From: Clytia hemisphaerica
Taxonomy: Eukaryota; Cnidaria; Hydrozoa; Leptothecata; Clytiidae
Direction: 5' to 3'
Length of the DNA stretch: 64,000 bases
Assembly: GCA_902728285.1 (NCBI GenBank)
Contig: CACVBU010000346.1
Location: 537,070 to 601,069 of the forward strand
Shown here: positions 1 to 14,300 of the stretch, piece by piece
Position numbering within the stretch: the stretch's first letter is position 1
Layout of the letters: each line of letters opens with the position of its first letter
The notes under the pieces: generated by a model
The model's database searches: none
Seen by the model: the letters and a program-made list of their open reading frames with translations, nothing else
Told to the model about the DNA's origin: nothing
Position numbers and translations under genes: made by a program

Positions 1-3000
1 TACATCCTACAAACAGTTATTGTTGATGGCCAGCTATTTACCATATTCTTCGATTCTGGCTGTAGTGACATGGTCATTTCGGAGAATGCTGTCAAACGTC
101 TTGGTGAGAGAGCCAAGGTAGAGTATAGTGGTGACATCCCAATTGGAGGTGTTGGTAACGTTCAAACCTACAGTTCTGGATCCTACAAAGTCAACATCCC
201 ACTACACAACGGTTATGATGCACAATTAAAAGGACTTTGTCTTCCAAAGATCACGTCAACCTTCCCCACGTATGAGCTCAAACAAGTGGAGGAGGATATC
301 ATCTCAGCATTTCAGAAGACTGGAGGCAACCCAGATGACCTACCATCACTCCCATCATCCGTTGGTGGGGAAGTAGATATCATGCTAGGTATCAAGTATC
401 ATCGATATCATCCAAAGGAAGTGTTCCAACTGACAACCGGCTTGACAATATTCCAATCCTTGTTCAATAACAGCGATGGCAGCCGTGGCGTTGTAGGAGG
501 CCCTCATCGTGCCTTCAACATCATCAACCAGCATCACATTGCAGTCAACCAAATGAATACATTCCTTGCAACTCATCGTAAACTATCAAGCCATCAACTG
601 ACTACTCTTCCAGAAGTTGATCCTAATTCACGTCAAAGTTGAAAAGGATCACCAACAAAACCTCATGCTGGAGTTTGACGACCAAACACCCAACAGCACT
701 CGTCACCAGAAACAGCAAAGTCTTTGAAGAAGCTGAGAATGCCGGAAGTCAAATCACATATCGATGTGTTCACTGCAGAGACTGTAAAGAGTGCAAGATA
801 AGCGAATCAATCGAATCCATCAGCCTGAAAGAAGAAGTGGAGCAACACTTAATCAATCAATCTGTTTCAGTTGAGTTAAAGAATCGTATCTCACACGCAA
901 GCCTGCCACTACTCCACAACCCTGAGACAAAACTTGTCAACAACAAACACAAGGCACTGAAGGTATACTTCCAACAACTGAGGAAGTTGGACAAGGAACC
1001 ATCAGACAAGAAGGATGTCATCACATCAGAAGCCAAGTTACAATCAATGGGCTACGTTGATTACGTGGAGAACTTAACACCACAACAACAACAGATGCTA
1101 TCCAACACCAAAGTAGTCAACTTCATCCCCTGGAGAGCTGTGTGGAAGCCAAACTCTCTATCCACGCCCTGCAGAATCGTTTTTGATGCATCGCAACCCA
1201 CTGATTCAGGATACAGTCTGAACGACATCCTTGCGAAGGGAACCAACAACATGAACCGACTAGTTGAAATTCTTATACGATGGTCGCTACATCATACAGC
1301 CTTCCACACTGACATTAGGAAGATGTATAATTCAGTTCGTCTTCGTGAACATCATTGGTGCCTACAACGATATATCTGGGAGGAACAACTTGACAAAAAC
1401 CAAAATCCCAAAAGAGAAAGTCATAAAGACATTGATCTATGGTGTGAAGTCATCAGGTAATCAATCAGAGCGAGCCCTGAGGGAAACCGGACGACTGTCC
1501 TCTGAAGACTACCCAGAAGTTGCTAAAATCGTCATGAAGGATATCTATGTTGACGACTGTCTATCCGGTGAGAAGTCAATGGAGCTTGCCACTCAACGTG
1601 CTGATGAACTTGAGATCGTGGTCAATCGTGGAGGTTTCTCACTCAAAGGAATAACATTCTCCCACCAAAAACCAAAGCCAGACCTGACATCAGATGGTGA
1701 AAGCATTGGTGTCGCTGGAATGAAGTGGTATCCGGAAGAAGATGTTGTGTCATTAGATGTCAGCGAGCTAAAACTTTGCCAAGAAAGTCAGAGGCAAGAA
1801 ACCTGTCAAAATCAATGATGTACCACTTAACCTCACTCGCAGACAATGTGTCTCAAAAGTAGCTGAACTCTATGACATATCTGGGAAAATCACACCACTG
1901 ACAGCCGCAATGAAGCTTGATCTACATCACCTTGTTGATCTTGGCATTGGATGGGACGATCGTATCCCAGACAATCTTCGACAAATATGGGACTCACATT
2001 TCAAAATGATGGAAGAAATCTCCCAAATAAAATACAGACGTGCAATCGTACCAGAAGGATGCCATCAATTTAGAGATCAACTCAATCGATACAGCAGACG
2101 CTTCTAAAAACATCGCATGTGTTGCAATCTACGCTCGTTTCAAGAGAAAGTGTGGGAAGTTTTCATGCCAACTTGTTTTCGCACGCTCAAGACTCATCCC
2201 AGATGGAACTACTCAACCAAGAGGTGAACTCTTTGCAGCAACTCTCAACGCACACACTGGAGAAGTCGTTAGAAGAGCCTTTGGATCAAACCTCAAATCA
2301 AGCTTGAAACTGACAGACAGCCAAATTGCCTTGTTCTGGATCAATGGTGTTGAGAAGCAACTAAAGCCATGGGTCCGCAGTCGTGTTACTGAAGTCCACC
2401 GATTCACTGAACTAGCATCATGGAAGTTTTGTCTCGACCGAAAATATGATCGCAGACATTGGAACTAGGAGAGGTACAACCATTTCTGATGTATCATCAA
2501 ATTCAACTTGGTTCAACGGGTTTGATTGGATGCATGATCCTGAGGATACCTTCCCCGTGAAATCTGTCGATCAAGTCAAACTCACAAATGAAGAACTCAA
2601 AGCTGCAAAGAAAGAACAGATTCTCCCAATTGTTGATCCAATCACTATACCTCCATCCATCCACTTTTCATCCATAAATCAACGGTTCGACTTCTCAGAG
2701 TACCTTGTGAACCCAATGAAGTATGGTTGGACAAAATCATTGGCAATCATGAGCGCGATATTTCAATTTGTATCAAACTTTGCATGTCGCAAGAAAAGAT
2801 TGTCACGTATCGCTCTTCAACCATGTGAAAAATCAACTTTTCAATACTTCTTCACTAAAGCAACAGAGGAAGTACAATCGTTCTCATTGAAAAAGAAGTA
2901 TGAACGAATCTCAACAATGAAGGATGGAATCTTACATTACACTGGCAGAATTCTACCTACAAACAATGTGACAGCAACTGGAAAGCTCACCAACATAATG

Positions 3001-4257
3001 CTTGACCTCACCGCATCATCATTCTTCGTCCCACTGGTCGACAGACACTCACCGATTGCCTACAGCATTGTCGATCATGTCCATTGGAACCATCCAGTTG
3101 CCAAACATGCTGGAGTTGAAACTGTTCTCTCCGTTATGTCCTTCAAATATCCTATATCATTGATGGTCGTGATCTTGTCAAGCTCGTCCGAAGACGCTGT
3201 GAAAGATGCAGATACATCGCAAAGAAAACAATCAATGTGGAAATGGGACCGATATCAGACCACAATTTGAACATCGCCCCTCCATTCTATTCAACACAAG
3301 TGGATTTGTGTGGACCATTTACTTCATACTCAAACTTCCACAAACGTACCACAATCAAAATATGGATGGTAATCTTTTGCTGCACAACAACATCCGCTAC
3401 AAAGATCAAGATCATGGATGATTATAGTACGCCAGCATTCATCTTATCATTTACACGATTTGCCAGCGAAGTTGGATATCCCAAGTACCTACTACCTGAC
3501 GAAGGAAGTCAACTAGTCAAGGGATGCGGAACGCTTAAACTTTCCTTTCGGGATATCCAAAACCGCCTGTTTTCAAGATGTTCTTGTCGATTTTCAAACC
3601 TGTCCTGTATCCGGTCATCACATGCATGGCAAGGTGGAGCGGAGCGGAAAATCCAGGAAATCAAGAAATCACTCAACATCAACTTTGACAAGTATCGTTT
3701 CTCCGTGCTTCAATGGGAAAACCGTCGCCAGCCAGCTGTCAAACACCATCAACGACGCACCACTGGCCCTCTATGGACATTCAGAGTTTGAAGTCTCCGA
3801 CATCTTAACTCCAAACCGACTTCTGTTAGGTCGTAACAATAACAGGAGTCCATCATTTCCTGTCAATATCACCTCAAAACCCGACAAGTTTCTCAAACAA
3901 AATGAGGAGCTATTCAATGCCTGGTTTGAAGTATGGCTAACCGTTCATCTGCCAAAGCTTATGCATCAGCCAAAATGGTTTGATAACACATTTAATTTGA
4001 AAGTTGGTGATATTGTACTTTTCCTAAAGCAGGAAAGCCAGTTATGCAACACATATCAATATGGAAAGATCAAAAGCGTCGAAACAAGCAAGGATGATCG
4101 TATTCGAAGGTGCCAAGTCGAATATCGTAACCACACCGAAAATGTCAATCGTACCACCTTTCGTGCAGTACGTGGCTTGGTTATGATACACCCTGTGGAT
4201 GAATTGCCTTTATTTCATGAATTGATTATAAGTGATATTGATAACTTGAGCAATTGA
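1..4257 (+). pseudogene. BEL/Pao-type LTR retroelement pol region, 5'-cut and frame-broken
   Basis: Domains follow BEL/Pao order. A retroviral-type aspartic protease (FDSGCSDMVIS) starts at the window edge. A reverse transcriptase spans about 1090-1820, with the A17-type lead-in, the conserved FDAS and the YVDD active site near 1545. A connection and RNase H stretch follows to about 2470 (DTADASK, then IADIGTRRG). An integrase zinc-binding region lies near 3085-3200, an integrase core with DLCGPF and PDEGSQ at about 3300-3510, and a DUF5641-like C-terminal tail (LTPNRLLLGR) at 3800-4200. The reading frame changes near 640, 1390, 1800, 2100, 2450, 3200, 3530 and 3700, and several integrase residues look eroded. 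It is therefore a dead copy. Gag and the 5' LTR would lie before base 1. Confidence 0.93.
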
Positions 4258-4282
4258 AATTTTGCATATGCCGGCCGGGCAG

Positions 4283-5204
4283 TGTAAACTAAAGAAATTC
4301 ATGAAATGCAAAATTTCATTTATTATGTTTTGGTCTGGTTGAAATGCTTTTACCTTATTCTTATTCAAAATTTACAAAAAATATACATATTTGAGTTTTC
4401 TGTGTTTTTCAGTGTCTTTCTGTTTTTGCCACATGTGGACAGAGCTTTCCTAAGGGTCTAGACACATTTTGTAAGTTTTCTTGCATGTCCACTTTGTTCT
4501 GGTCTTTGTCCTTTGGTTTGTTCTGCATTTTACACACAATTCAATTTTAAAATAATTTATATAATTTATACACAAAAAATAATTTATTTATTCATAATTT
4601 ATTACATATCAACTTAGTTTTTTATAATTTTTGTCCACTTTGCTTTTTGATACAAAACCAGCACTTTGTTTTTTGTCATCAGTTGTCAACTAGCTTTTGA
4701 GGAGTTAACATCTCTCAAACTCAATTTTCAAATCAATTCAAGATGGCTACATCATTCAAGTTAGTTAGCTCTTAAGCTAGGTTGATAGCACTTCTAATCA
4801 ATCAAACTTTGTTCAACTTCAAGCTCAAGCTCTTTTGTGTTCAGGACCATCACAATATCAATTTCCTGGCATGCTGGTAAATAGAACTTATATATTTTTA
4901 CATTTTCTTTCAACTTATACTTTCAATTTATACTTCAACTTACATTTTCAACTTACATTTTCAGCTTAGATTTTCACTTATACTTAAACTCAGGCATTCA
5001 ATTTTCTTTCAACATGAGTTTTCTTTTGTATATACTATACATTATCGCTAGAACTTAGATTTTCCACAAGTAGGCGTGTCAATTTCACACTTTTGTTTTT
5101 GTTCAAGTTAGTTATTTTTCTTTTGTATTTCTATTTTAGTTTTGAATCATTCTTTGAAAGATTGCAAAGAGCTTGCCAAAATTGGTGAACACCCGTCTGT
5201 TACA
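4283..5204 (+). repeat. Probable 3' LTR of the BEL/Pao element
   Basis: A G/C-rich stretch (gccggccgggcag) stands 25 bp after the pol stop, where a polypurine-type priming site would be expected. The next bases are TGTAA, and 922 bp later the non-coding block ends in TTACA. That gives a 5-bp terminal inverted repeat of the usual TG...CA type. The length is normal for a BEL LTR. The matching 5' LTR is outside the window, so the borders are inferred. Confidence 0.6.
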
Positions 5205-5635
5205 CCTTATACAATACGGCTAGTCATATACCTTGATATAAATTTTGTTAATAACAGAAGTTTCTTGTTGTTCATTTTTAAAATTTAACCTCCCTCATTT
5301 CAGTTGGTTGACGCATGACGCCGATTTAATTTATAAGCTCATGAATATAATTGAATATAGGTGATCTATAGCAGAATATAGGTAATCTAGCTAGTTCAAC
5401 ACAGAGATAATGAAATTTACCTCGAAGTGGACTGAGGTGACTGGGAACCAACAAAACCAAGTCTTAACACGGACACCTCAAGATTTAAACTAGTCATAGC
5501 TTTCACTAAATGCCCCCACAGAAAGGTCATGTCATGCACTTATAAAGCTTTTAATGCTTTAAAAATTAAAGCATAAAAAATAATCAGGAATAATTGATTG
5601 ATTTAATTATTTATTGATTGATTGAAAAAAATCAT
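5205..5635. other. Non-coding spacer
   Basis: AT-rich sequence between the LTR and the next repeat. No gene-like reading frame or clear inverted repeat is visible. Confidence 0.5.
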
Positions 5636-5896
5636 ACACGTCTTTTTTTTTTTAAGAAACTAGTTTTACCAAGCAGCCTCGATGTTTCTGAAGAAATCGG
5701 CCTTTTGAGCCTTAAATGTTTCTTACATGTTTCTAAACTTTTTGACATAATTAGTCTTGATTGGAAGGTTCTTATAAAAAATCGAATCAAAAAATGTTAT
5801 TTTCTCATTCTCAGCCTCAGCATGTTTCTTAGATGTTTCTTAGTTTTTAGGCATTCTGAGCCTCATGTTTCTTAAAAGTGTGTTTCTTAAAAAAAC
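5636..5896. mobile_element. Inverted-repeat element, ACACGT-T(n)-AAGAAAC family, copy 1
   Basis: It starts ACACGTC followed by a T run and AAGAAAC, and ends GTTTCTTAAAAAAAC. Internally TGTTTCTTA recurs about six times next to GAGCCT/AGGCT words. A close copy lies at 25475-25746, nearly co-linear over its whole length. No coding capacity is visible, so it looks like a non-autonomous element. Confidence 0.75.
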
Positions 5897-6495
5897 AAGA
5901 ATCGCAAAATTGCGACTAAATATTTCCTTAAAAATGAAGGTCATTATTGACATATATAAAAAAGCACACATAATAAAGTATACATATATTTGTCCAGAAA
6001 GAACTGGCATGTTGTTTGCTTTGATTTGGTGTTTAAAAATATGTACTTATCAGTCCTAAAAAAAATATAAATTTGAATATAATGAGGGCAATAAGTCTGG
6101 TTAAATGTTACCTTATTCACAAGATTTAAGGATTACTGAAAAAATACTACTGCAGATGAACTAAACTCAAAAACTAAAACTTTACAATAAATTTACATTA
6201 CGACAAAGTAAAAATCTATCTTTAATAGCAACAAAGAAAAAATGTGGCTCAAAGTTTTAAAGCATTTAAATAGCTTGTAAACAGTAGACCTTTTTTTAAA
6301 GAGGCAGCCATATTGAATAATTATGTACTCCAGCATAACAATGATACAGCCATGCATATTTTAAAAATTCAGTAGGTATAGAGAATTCAAGATTTGAAAA
6401 CAGACACTGCATTGGTTTACAAGACAAGACTAGAGAAAGATGTCATGAAAAAATAAAGTATTTATCAAAAAAAGGTTCTCTTTTTTTTGGTAATC
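5897..6495. other. Non-coding spacer
   Basis: AT-rich sequence with no gene or repeat that I recognise. Confidence 0.5.
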
Positions 6496-6887
6496 AATAC
6501 ACCGTTTAACAGGTGTTGCTTGCACACTTGTATGAACAATTTTCTATTGTTTTGATTTTGGCAACCACAAGAAACTTCACTCTCCCCCGTAAAAAATGGT
6601 AGGTAAACATCCAGTTCTCATAAGAAAACCCAGCAGAGAAATGGTAGGTAAAGAACTCCTTTTAATCATAACTTCTTTTCCTCTTGATGAATTTTTGTGA
6701 AATTTTCAGGAGAGATACATAAAATTGTCATTAATATCATGTTCAAACATCTAAAACATTCTCTTTAAAGGAAGGAAAAAAAATGGCAATGTTTACATTT
6801 CTCTAACCTTCCAGCCACAGTACTAAAGTGAGCATTTTTACCTACCGCCTCTACGGTGGAGATGGCGAGACTGTTAAACGGTGTATT
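6496..6887. mobile_element. Inverted-repeat element, AATACACCGTTTA family, copy A
   Basis: The terminal inverted repeats are AATACACCGTTTA and TAAACGGTGTATT. Internal sequence includes several ATGGTAGGTAAA motifs in both orientations. A second copy in opposite internal orientation lies at 35971-36378 and shares the interior, including the stretch around CTCTTTAAAGGA and the ATTTCACAAAAATTCATC region. Confidence 0.8.
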
Positions 6888-8745
6888 CCAACAAACAACA
6901 ATCAATATACCGTAACAGGATCCCGCGGTGTAAACATTATCAACCAACAAAACCCACACCACCAAAATTGTAAAAATAAGTCAATATAATTTCTATCAAC
7001 AATTTCTCGTAAAATTTTTTTTTCCAACATTCTGACTGTCTGGTACCAATCATGGCTGGAGTCATCATGTGTAAGAGTGACTGTGTATAACAACAAAAGT
7101 TTATTGAAAATCATCCCACGGTCATGGTGAAGCTAAAGATTTATCAACCAAACAAAACTGACGCCAAGTCAAATCTGTCGCTTAAAAAGTTCCATGAAAA
7201 TTACAATCGAAACTTATCTCATAAAATGCTTTTTTCAACATTCTGGAGGTGTTCAAAGTTAGAGGTATCATATGTAGAGCCAATCAATACATGAAAAGTC
7301 ATTTGCTATCCCATTTGCCATGAGATATACAAGTCAAGAAATCAAACAATAACCAAAAAATCATGTCTCTTCACTTTCATGTCACATCGTGTTTATATGG
7401 GGTAACCAGAAAGTCAATCCACAAGAACAGCCATCTTCCTTTATTATGGAGTGTTCCAAAACTATTGGTAGGTTGTTTGGAAGTAAAGAAACCCACACAG
7501 TTTGATTTATTTTAAAGATTTAACTTGGTGAAAACAAACTGCATCTTTCTAGCAAAAACTCATGTTTCAACCTGCTACATAACAATTGCCAGTCGGGTCT
7601 GCTACTAACATGTAATAGTTTTATTATAAGCGGGCTTGAGAATCCGTAAGGAACTTGTAACATATATTATATATATAGTTTATCAGTCGACTCGAATTAC
7701 GATACATTACTTATACTTCACTGGGTGCATTTTTTCGCTGTGAAATTAAAAACGGGCGTCAGTCAGGGCGTACGGAAGGCGTTTTGACACGGGAAATTAT
7801 GGAGAAAGCCCGTTTTAATAAATATTTCCCTTTTGGAAAACGGGAAATATTTAAAAAGACGTGTATTCCATTAACAAAATACTTGAAGAATTCATGCAGC
7901 TTGACAATTAAATAAAATTCAAGGAAAAGCTGGAAAAGCTTCTCAAAAACATATTTCGAAAATCATGGTATCATTATCTTACTGACTTTCATATCTCCTT
8001 GTTTGTTTGTTTTTTCTTACAACAATATATGTCATGATCATTCACTAAATAGACCTTTTCCGATAATGCTGCAGACATCTTAGATTGTAGGCAAAATATA
8101 TAGCGGTGAATAAATCAACAAGGTAACCAATCAGAAATAGCTTGTTTATTTTCATTGGCTGCTATATATTTCAACAATTCTCTATTGCTACTTTGCCTAA
8201 TAAACAATAGAAAGATGATAGGATGATACTGCGTATAAAATTTTAAATTTTAACAAAAAGTTCTGCGCCATCTGAAATAGACCAATCCTAGTTAAGGCCC
8301 AGGCTCCACTTGCGTATGTTGTGATTGCAGTCAAAAGAAAAATAAAGGAATGTCATTGTGGTCCATTCAGACGTACAGTCGAAAAGTTGAAATGTGCCTA
8401 TTTTTTTTCAAGTGCATAGTACTTTTTCATGACGCAATCTTTTCTCCAAGCTGAAAGCATCGATGCTGAAAGGATTGAAGCAATTAAGATATGATTGCAG
8501 CACAGACAATGAAGAGACGGGCCTTCAGGAAACTAGACTTTTTGAGTTTTTAGCTATATACTCTCACTTTATGGTGTTCCTGTATGACTGTCTGTGTGCC
8601 TAGTTCAACCACCGTTAAATACCTTAACTTGGAAAGCTAGAATTGGAGCTATTTCACCAAACTCCTGGAGCGTAAGTTATTTAGGCTATCACAACTGCAT
8701 GAAAAAGTTGAATGTGCATATGCAAAGCTAAACGAATGTAAACAA
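6888..8745. other. Non-coding spacer
   Basis: No gene is recognised. Around 7770-7860 a CGGGAAAT-type word recurs in both orientations, and 8098-8170 contains a weak TATATAGC...GCTATATA inverted repeat. These may be eroded small elements. The rest shows nothing definite. Confidence 0.45.
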
Positions 8746-9491
8746 CTCAGGTGAGTTAAGGCAAGTTCCAAGCATATTTTGCGTGACGCGCACCGCTTCC
8801 CATTGTTCCTTAACTTTCGTATATAGCTCAAAAGAAGCGTATTAAGGAGAGGATTTCGGAAAGTGCTGGGCCGAAAATTTAAATCAAGCCAATCTCAAGA
8901 TATCGGCCAAAAGCTGATTTTTACGTTAGGAAATACGTCGAAAAAACACGTCAAAAAGACAAGTTAAATGACGTCATATTTAAAAACAGCGATAACTTCG
9001 ATTACATTACTACAATAAACACAAAATTTTGACTGGAGACGTTGATTGTTAATTCTGAAATATTGCATGAAAAAAATTTGAAAAATTTTGATTACGTCAT
9101 CATTATTTGACGTATTTTAATTTTTACCGACAGTAAATGACGTCATCTAAAAATTTTGAAAATTTCTCAACAAATATTTTAGAATCGTTAATCTACGTCT
9201 CCGGTCAAAATTTGGTGTTAATTGTAGTAATGTAATCGAAGTTATCGCTGTTTTTGAATATGACGTCATTTAACTTGTCTTTTTGACGTGTTTTTTTGAC
9301 GTATTTCCTAACGTAAAAAACAGTTTTTGGCCGATATCTTGAGATTGGCTTAATTTAAATTTTCGGCCCAGCACTTTCCGAAATCCTCTCCTTAATACGC
9401 TTCTTTTGAGCTATATACGAAAGTTAAGGAACAATGGGAAGCGGTGCGCGTCACGCAAAATATGTTTGGAACTTGCCTTAACTCACCTGAG
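8746..9491. repeat. 746-bp near-perfect foldback (hairpin) element
   Basis: The left arm starts CTCAGGTGAGTTAAGGC and the right arm ends GCCTTAACTCACCTGAG. The two arms pair almost base for base over about 340 bp each, around a short loop near 9090-9150. The arms carry several copies of the palindrome TGACGTCA. No open frame is present, and I could not fix a target duplication. Confidence 0.9.
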
Positions 9492-11325
9492 AAACTTTTT
9501 TCAGGTTTTTAAAATAGATTTACCACACTGAACAAACAGTGAAAACACTCTAAGTGAGGTAAATCTATTTTGAAGACCAAAAAAAATTGATTGACATTCA
9601 ACACATTCAACCACTTTTGGATTCAACTTTACTTATGTGTACATTCAACTTTCTTGTACTTTGTCGGTATCTTGTTTTACCAAGTTAAGAAGGACTTTCT
9701 CGAGTTACGACCATATGATGGTCTTTAAAGCTCAAGAAGCTCTATAAACAATAAAGCTAGTTATTGCCACCGCAGGAAGCCTAAAGCTTCCGAGGATGGC
9801 ATTCATAGCTTCACGCATAAGGAAGTTGGGCAAACATCTCATAATTTTGCGCGCGTTTTTCAGTATTTTAGTTCCGGTTAAATGGTGTACCGTAACATTC
9901 TTAGCTTGACTGCATTTCTATTGTTTTATCATCATTAAAAACACTTTTCCGGATTAGTTTTGATCTGATTACCCATTTTCAAAGCTCTATATGTCTTTTT
10001 TTATTACCTCAGGGAGTCGAATTAAGGGAAATTCCTTTTTTGTTGGGAAATTCCCTATTTAAACCACAAGTAGTTATTAACCGCTCTGAGCAAAGCAAAT
10101 TAGAAAATTCGAGTCTTTCTAAAACTTGTCGCGTGACTATTACATTAAAAAGACAGATTAGTACAGTAGCGTTTACTATGATATAAACAAGCCCTTATAT
10201 ACCATTATTTTGGTAATAAAAGAAATGACAAAAAAAAACAGATAAATAACTTTATCTTATCTCTATAAGAAGATATCTATGACATAGACACAACTTGCTA
10301 ATATTTGTAGACTAAATTTTGCTTCAGATGAGATGCCATTCTAACAGAAGTAACGGCTATCAGTAACATTTCTTTCAAAATTCAACAACTTATTTGATCG
10401 TTCTTCTGCGGTGGCACTTTAATGAAAATTATGGCTAGTTAATATAATAACAGACAAAGATAAATTACAGTTTGAACAAAAATATCAAATGTACATATGA
10501 AAACTTGAGCAAACTTCTTTAAAGATTCCAGAAAAAGAATTGAAATCATTGCTGAAATGAACTTCTGACTAAATTACAGTATTCAGTATTCAGTTTCAAA
10601 GACAGGAAACAAAATTTGACATATAAAACACTTTTTCATTTTTCCAGTCAAAATGAATCAGCTCATCATCATAACCAGTCTGCCATTTTGTTTGTTTTGA
10701 TTTGCAGAAGTAATCACTATACTTTTTCTATAATTTGCATTTATAACACTCGCTTCAGCTTTTCAATGCTAAATCAAAACTAATAAACATGTAACATATA
10801 ACATATAACGTAACAAGAAAATATGTATAACATCTACCGCTGTATAATTTTCCGCCATATTTTTGCGGAACACTTAATTGGCCGGAAAGCCGATTACGAC
10901 AAACAAAAACAATTCGCAAAGAATCGAGATTCCAGTCCAGTATATTGCGTGAAGCTATGAATGCCTCCTCAGTCGCTGCGCTCCTTGCGGGGGCAACTAC
11001 GGTGGCAATGCAATACGGTCATCTGTGTGCGGTGGCAAGATCTGCTAGAGGGTTTTTTCTCGAGATAAAACCTATTTTTAGAAAGGCTTACGCAATGAAT
11101 TTTTCTCTTGGCCAATCAATTTTGCTGGCGCGAGAGGCAAACAAACCAAAATGCTACCATAACAGTGAAAGTTTATTTTGAAGAACAGGAAAAAGCTTTA
11201 TGGTTTACAGTTTAGATTCTTTTATCCACACACACACACACTCAAATATCAACGAACCTGAACAACAGTTCAAAATACTAAAACAAAATGTCAAGAGAAT
11301 AGTCCTCCAAAGGCAAAAGTTAAAG
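9492..11325. other. Upstream region of KCTD9, non-coding
   Basis: Contains a small inverted repeat at about 9511-9573 (AAAATAGATTTACC / GGTAAATCTATTTT) and a short GGGAAATTCC repeat near 10030. A relatively GC-rich stretch around 10920-11060 could be near the KCTD9 promoter, but no promoter motif is convincing. A (CA)n run is at about 11229-11242. Confidence 0.45.
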
Positions 11326-14300
11326 ATGTCTGGTTTTCGAATCAAGCTGTTCAGAAATGGTAAAAAAGATTCTGGTTTGGTGAGTTTTTTTATTTTAGTT
11401 GTCTTTTATATATTTTGTATTTATTCTTTATAGCTATCCACCAGCTAGTCTCAGAGCTTACCAATTCTTCAAGATTTCAAAAGCCTACACAGAGGAACTT
11501 TTTCATGATCTGTTTTCATCATCCTAGGCGACCATCGAAAAATTGTTCCGTAAAAATGCATACAGGGCGAACAGGACCCTGCCAACGCACCGGACTGTCC
11601 GGTGTATTTGTCTGGTGGCAAAAAGTATCCTTTCGCTACACCGGACGCAAGAAGCGCTACACCGGACGCAAGAAGTCCGGTGTCAGTCCGGTGTTGCATA
11701 CAGGGAATTTTGGACGCCGGACATTTATGAAACGAAAAATTAAGAAACACCGGATGCACTGGACTGGTCATGTCCGGTGTTTTGATTGTTCGGTGGGAAA
11801 AAATATCCTTCTCCAACACCAGACATCCGACTTCCTTAAGTCCGGTGTAGAAATTGTCCGGTGGTAAAAAAAATTCTCATTTTACACCGGACTTTCGCGT
11901 GTCCGGTGTTCGTTAAGTCCGGTGCGTCAGCAGGGTCCTGGGCGAACGGGCGGTTGGAAAAATTCCCAAGTTTTTTAAAATCACTTCTGTACCGTGAGTC
12001 CGAACATCCGACAGCCCTGCTTAAATCCGACCCCCCAAATAACTGCTATGAAAAAAAATTCTATGTTTACAAACATTCCCTCTCCAAGTTGAACAAGAAA
12101 CTATATTGCAAGAACTCTCGAATCAAAACATCTAACAAGATGACTAAAATGTGAAGATGTCAATTAATGTGATAAAAAAGTGTGAGTTGTAAAAATAATT
12201 ACCTTTATTATTCTGAATCTGTTGCTCGTGTTTAAAACGTTAACAATTTTGTAATAAAAAAATATGCTTTGTATAAGAAGCATTTAATGTTTTGGTTCAA
12301 TTGGTTCAGTGTATCAAATCTCTCAGTTTAGTTGACACTTTGGTATCTTCATTGTGTCACAGCAAAAAGTTTGTTTTTATTTTAGTTTGTATCTTTGAAG
12401 GACCCCATTGGATTTAGGCAGGCCTGTCGGATTTAGGACCACTCATGGTAAGTCGGGGGGAGGTGGTGACACGAAACAGAACAATTTTCTGATAGCCGCC
12501 AGAGCAATCAAGAAAAAAGCTACGGTGAGTGGTCCTAAATCCTACAGCCCTGCCTAATTCCGATCCCCCAAATGTAAGGTTGGAAAGTTCAGCAAATCCC
12601 AAAAAGAAATTGCAATTTTTGCCTGAAAATTAGATTTTTTTCTCTAAAAATATTGTAAATTGCATAGTTATCAAGTGTCTTGCATCCTGCAGGGCACGTA
12701 CGACCTGTTGTCCCGCTGTATGCCCCCTAAAATCCCAAGCTGAATTTTGCGCTCGCTTTGTTTGCATCTGATCACGCATTCGGAATTTTGAAACTTGGCA
12801 ACTATGGATTTGTATCAGTTGCTTGGATTGCAATGTAGATTCTGTGGTTGAGAAGAGTCAATCATTTATTCTGTCATGAAGAATATTGACAGTCCTCTAT
12901 TGAGAACAAACAATTACACCATATTAAAGGAAGATAAAATGTGTTTTTATTTCACTCTCAATTTTAGGTGATTTCAATTCCTGAGTCTTATGAAAGTCTA
13001 GTAAATGTTGCATCCAATAAATTTGAGCAAAGAATATCAAAACTTTATTTATCGGATGGATCATTAGTGACCACCATCAACCTCATTAGGTATCTTACTT
13101 CTAAAAGAATTTCACATTTTGTGTCTGTCACGCTTAAATGGTAGGTAAACTGCAATTTTGAATGGTTTGTCAGGGAGTTGATTAAACTATGAAAGAAGGA
13201 TTTTGTGCAGTCTTTAAGACAAAAATCTTATTGTTTTTTTGAAAAGCAGTAGAATGATAAAATTCCCCTTAAAGTCAAAGTTAAAGAACATCAACAATAC
13301 CATCTTTATCATCCTAAGGGCTTTTGATGTGTAAGCTTTTGATAATAAGATAATAATTTCATCTTCAGATCTCCCTAATAACTCTGCTTGGCTCAGGAAA
13401 TTTAACTTGTATTCATTTATTGCATTAGCAAAAATCTGTTTTGAGGCCTAAAATAGCCTGAATTATTGTAATTCAAGCCTGAATTTACACATATGATGTA
13501 AATTTAATTTGGCAGAAGGTGCAAAAAGTATATTTTGGCGAACACATTATTTTCCAGCTTATTTTTATAATTTAAAATTGTTCCATTTATTAGAGATGAT
13601 GACACTTTGTATGCAGCTAAAGAAGATGAACGCTTTCAAGGTAGACATTTTTTTATTATTAGAACCTAGTTTATAAGAACATTGAGGCTGAAGGAGTCTG
13701 AAAAATTAAGAACGCATTTAAGAACATTTTAGGCTGAAAATTGCTAAAAAAATAAGCACATCCAGGCTCAGCCAAATTTTAGGTGTTCTAATAAAAAAAA
13801 ACGTGTATTCTATCATCCATTTTCATATTCTTTACACGATACTACAATTCTACTTTTCAACTTGCCAAACTTACAAAAAACATTTAAACAGGAAGCATAG
13901 GGAAGCATAAGCAATGTGATTTTGAAAGAATATTTCTAGCAGCGTTTCAACATAGACATCGCCAATAATTCTTACCTTTTTTTCGACTGCAGTGCTGGAA
14001 TTACCTAAAATCTTTTTAATAGCATCAGGTTCTTTATGATAATACATGTTTTTTTTTATAAGCAAGTGTATGCCCCTTGGTCAGGCTCGTGTATGCTTAG
14101 TTCTCAAAGCATCCAGACATAGATTATGCTTATTATATGCTTATGAATCATGCTTAAATTCACCCCGAGCCAATGAAATTTTAGAAATTTTGTAAAAATT
14201 TGTTCAGATTTGGGAGCAGTGGTAGCCGTGGAATGTCTTTTTTTTACTTGACCTCAACCAAACCATTTTAAACTGATAAAAAATGACAACTTGAAAAATA

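Noticed and set aside
10945-11181. 78-codon frame upstream of KCTD9
   Set aside because: No family match, no splice context, and not in frame with KCTD9 exon 1. It is probably chance in a slightly GC-richer stretch.
11415-11867. Overlapping frames of 150, 116 and 66 codons
   Set aside because: They fall in the CACCGGAC-word element, where reiterated GC-rich words keep frames open in several readings at once.
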